This document shows, piece by piece, positions 63,042-64,000 of a DNA stretch of 64,000 nucleotides; position 1 is the stretch's first letter, and every line of letters starts with the position of its first letter. The notes beneath the pieces were generated by a model that worked only from the letters and a program-made list of their open reading frames with translations, was not told where the DNA came from and did no database searches. A program made the position numbers and the translations under genes. Source of the stretch: JAUSIF01 sp963711595 (GTDB lineage: Bacteria; Pseudomonadota; Alphaproteobacteria; Rhizobiales; Xanthobacteraceae); contig CAVQER010000005.1 of NCBI GenBank assembly GCA_963711595.1, forward strand, positions 558,001 through 622,000, read 5' to 3'.

Positions 63042-63647
63042 ATGTCGAAAACAAATCCGGGCCCGATAGAAGAGACGCACTACGGCGACCATTCGGTCAT
63101 CGTACCGCCGCATCGGCTCAAGGGCGCGGTGATCATGACCTCCGAGCCCGGCGACATCGCAATGGATGCGATCGAAAAGGCGGAAGCCGCGCTCGCCGCG
63201 CTGAAGGGCGAATTCTCCGGCTGGATGGACTCCGAGTTCGAGAGGCTCGAGGCTGCGCGCCAGGCAGTGCACCACGCCGGCGCATCGGCACCGACGCTTA
63301 AGGTGCTCTTCCTCGCCGGGCACGACGTGAAGGGCGACGCCGCGACGCTAGGCTATCCCCTCGCCGGCCGGATTGCAGGAAGCCTGTGCCGACTGATCGA
63401 CCACCTCCCCCATCCCGCCCGCTGCCCCATGGTGCTTGTCGATCGTCACGTGGAAGCGATCCGCGCGGCAGTTCGCGACAGCCGGCGCGGCAAAGCGGAT
63501 GCGATCGGCGCTGAAGTCGCCGAGCAGCTCGCCATTCTGGTTGAAAAGTTTCTCGCGGCCGAGCTCAAGGAAGGTTATGCCGAGATCGCGGGCGACGCCC
63601 ACGTCCAGATCGACTATCCGGGCCGCGACATCGCCGCTGCCGTCTAG
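63042..63647 (+). CDS. HPt-like protein, possible phosphotransfer partner
   Basis: 201 residues (MSKTNPGPIEETHYGDHSVI). The segment FLAGHDVKGDAATLGYPLAG fits the histidine phosphotransfer motif HxxKGxAxxLG, with H94, K97 and G98. The helices around it (LCRLIDHL; ILVEKFLAAELKEGYAEIAG) suit a four-helix bundle. It is adjacent and co-directional with the CheY-like gene. The end overlaps the convergent DUF2336-like gene by 4 bases. Confidence 0.72.
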   Translation: MSKTNPGPIEETHYGDHSVIVPPHRLKGAVIMTSEPGDIAMDAIEKAEAALAALKGEFSGWMDSEFERLEAARQAVHHAGASAPTLKVLFLAGHDVKGDAATLGYPLAGRIAGSLCRLIDHLPHPARCPMVLVDRHVEAIRAAVRDSRRGKADAIGAEVAEQLAILVEKFLAAELKEGYAEIAGDAHVQIDYPGRDIAAAV

Positions 63648-64000
63648 GCCGCCGCCACCAGGTCGGCCGTGTAATAGCGCGCCTCTTCGCGGGCGGCTTC
63701 AGCCGCAAACCGCTTCAGCATCGCGAGTAGATGATCGATCTCTCCTTCGGAGACGCTCTCGTAGCGCGTAAGCACACGTTCGATCATCCGCCGCTTCAGC
63801 GTTGCAGCCCCATAGGCGTCGCCGACGAAACCGGTCTCGTTCATTACTTCGATCGCAACTCGGAATGCGCTGAGCGCCGCGGGCGGCAAGCCCGCACGTT
63901 CATAGAGTGCGCGAAATCCATGCGCATTGCGGTCGCATAGGATCGCGGCGACCCGTTCCGTGCGCAGTCCTGAGAGCGCTGCGAACGCTTCGATCAAGAA
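63644..64000 (-). CDS. DUF2336-like protein, C-terminal part
   Basis: The frame runs out of the window at 64000, so only about 118 C-terminal residues are seen (LSGLRTERVAAILCDRNAHG, FRVAIEVMNETGFVGDAYGA, ending YTADLVAAA). This helical, Leu/Ala/Arg-rich sequence resembles DUF2336 proteins of alphaproteobacteria, some of them tied to signalling. It overlaps the HPt-like gene tail to tail by 4 bases. Confidence 0.6.
   Translation of the reverse strand, partial: FLIEAFAALSGLRTERVAAILCDRNAHGFRALYERAGLPPAALSAFRVAIEVMNETGFVGDAYGAATLKRRMIERVLTRYESVSEGEIDHLLAMLKRFAAEAAREEARYYTADLVAAA

Overview
The window is high-GC DNA from an alphaproteobacterium, most likely of the order Hyphomicrobiales (Rhizobiales). 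Three things point there: the style of the ribosomal proteins (alanine/lysine-rich C-terminal tails on L3, L15 and S19), the DUF1236-type secreted proteins, and palindromic intergenic elements of the kind common in Bradyrhizobium/Rhodopseudomonas relatives. Genus cannot be set from this sequence alone.

Positions 1-14,050 (minus strand) hold the fused str-S10-spc array. In transcription order it is rpsL, rpsG, fusA, tuf copy 1, rpsJ, rplC, rplD, rplW, rplB, rpsS, rplV, rpsC, rplP, rpmC, rpsQ, rplN, rplX, rplE, rpsN, rpsH, rplF, rplR, rpsE, rpmD, rplO and the first nine codons of secY. Positions 14,489-25,994 (minus strand) hold a tightly packed cluster built around a branched-chain-amino-acid-type (Liv) ABC transporter. 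It has a Tat-exported solute-binding protein, two permeases and two ATPases. These are interleaved with a cupredoxin-fold protein that has no cysteine in its mature part, a polytopic membrane protein with a large C-terminal domain, and two paralogous forms of an unrecognised extracytoplasmic protein: one fused in a single gene, one split over two genes. This is the most novel-looking part of the window. A flavin amine oxidase gene lies upstream.

Positions 27,554-41,177 (minus strand) carry the second translation/transcription array: tRNA-Tyr, tRNA-Gly, tuf copy 2, tRNA-Trp, secE, nusG, rplK, rplA, rplJ, rplL, rpoB, rpoC. Positions 41,400-64,000 are mixed accessory and housekeeping genes. They include rlmB, an SDR reductase, tRNA-Thr, DUF1236 proteins (one interrupted by an in-frame TAA), two tandem membrane/spermidine-synthase-like fusions and two tandem Tat-exported metallo-beta-lactamase-fold proteins. 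They also include metF-metH next to a cobalamin riboswitch and a TonB-dependent receptor gene (a coherent B12-methionine neighbourhood), a TPR protein, cutA, NAD kinase, a CheY-like regulator with an HPt-like partner, and the end of a DUF2336-like gene.

Reading quality matters here. Single-base insertions break tuf copy 1, fusA and the amine oxidase once each, and break the 19.2-25.9 kb part of the Liv cluster dozens of times. Every break I could resolve is an extra base, never a missing one. The breaks also hit essential fusA, so most are probably sequence errors rather than true decay. Intact protein lengths given for these genes are my reconstructions.
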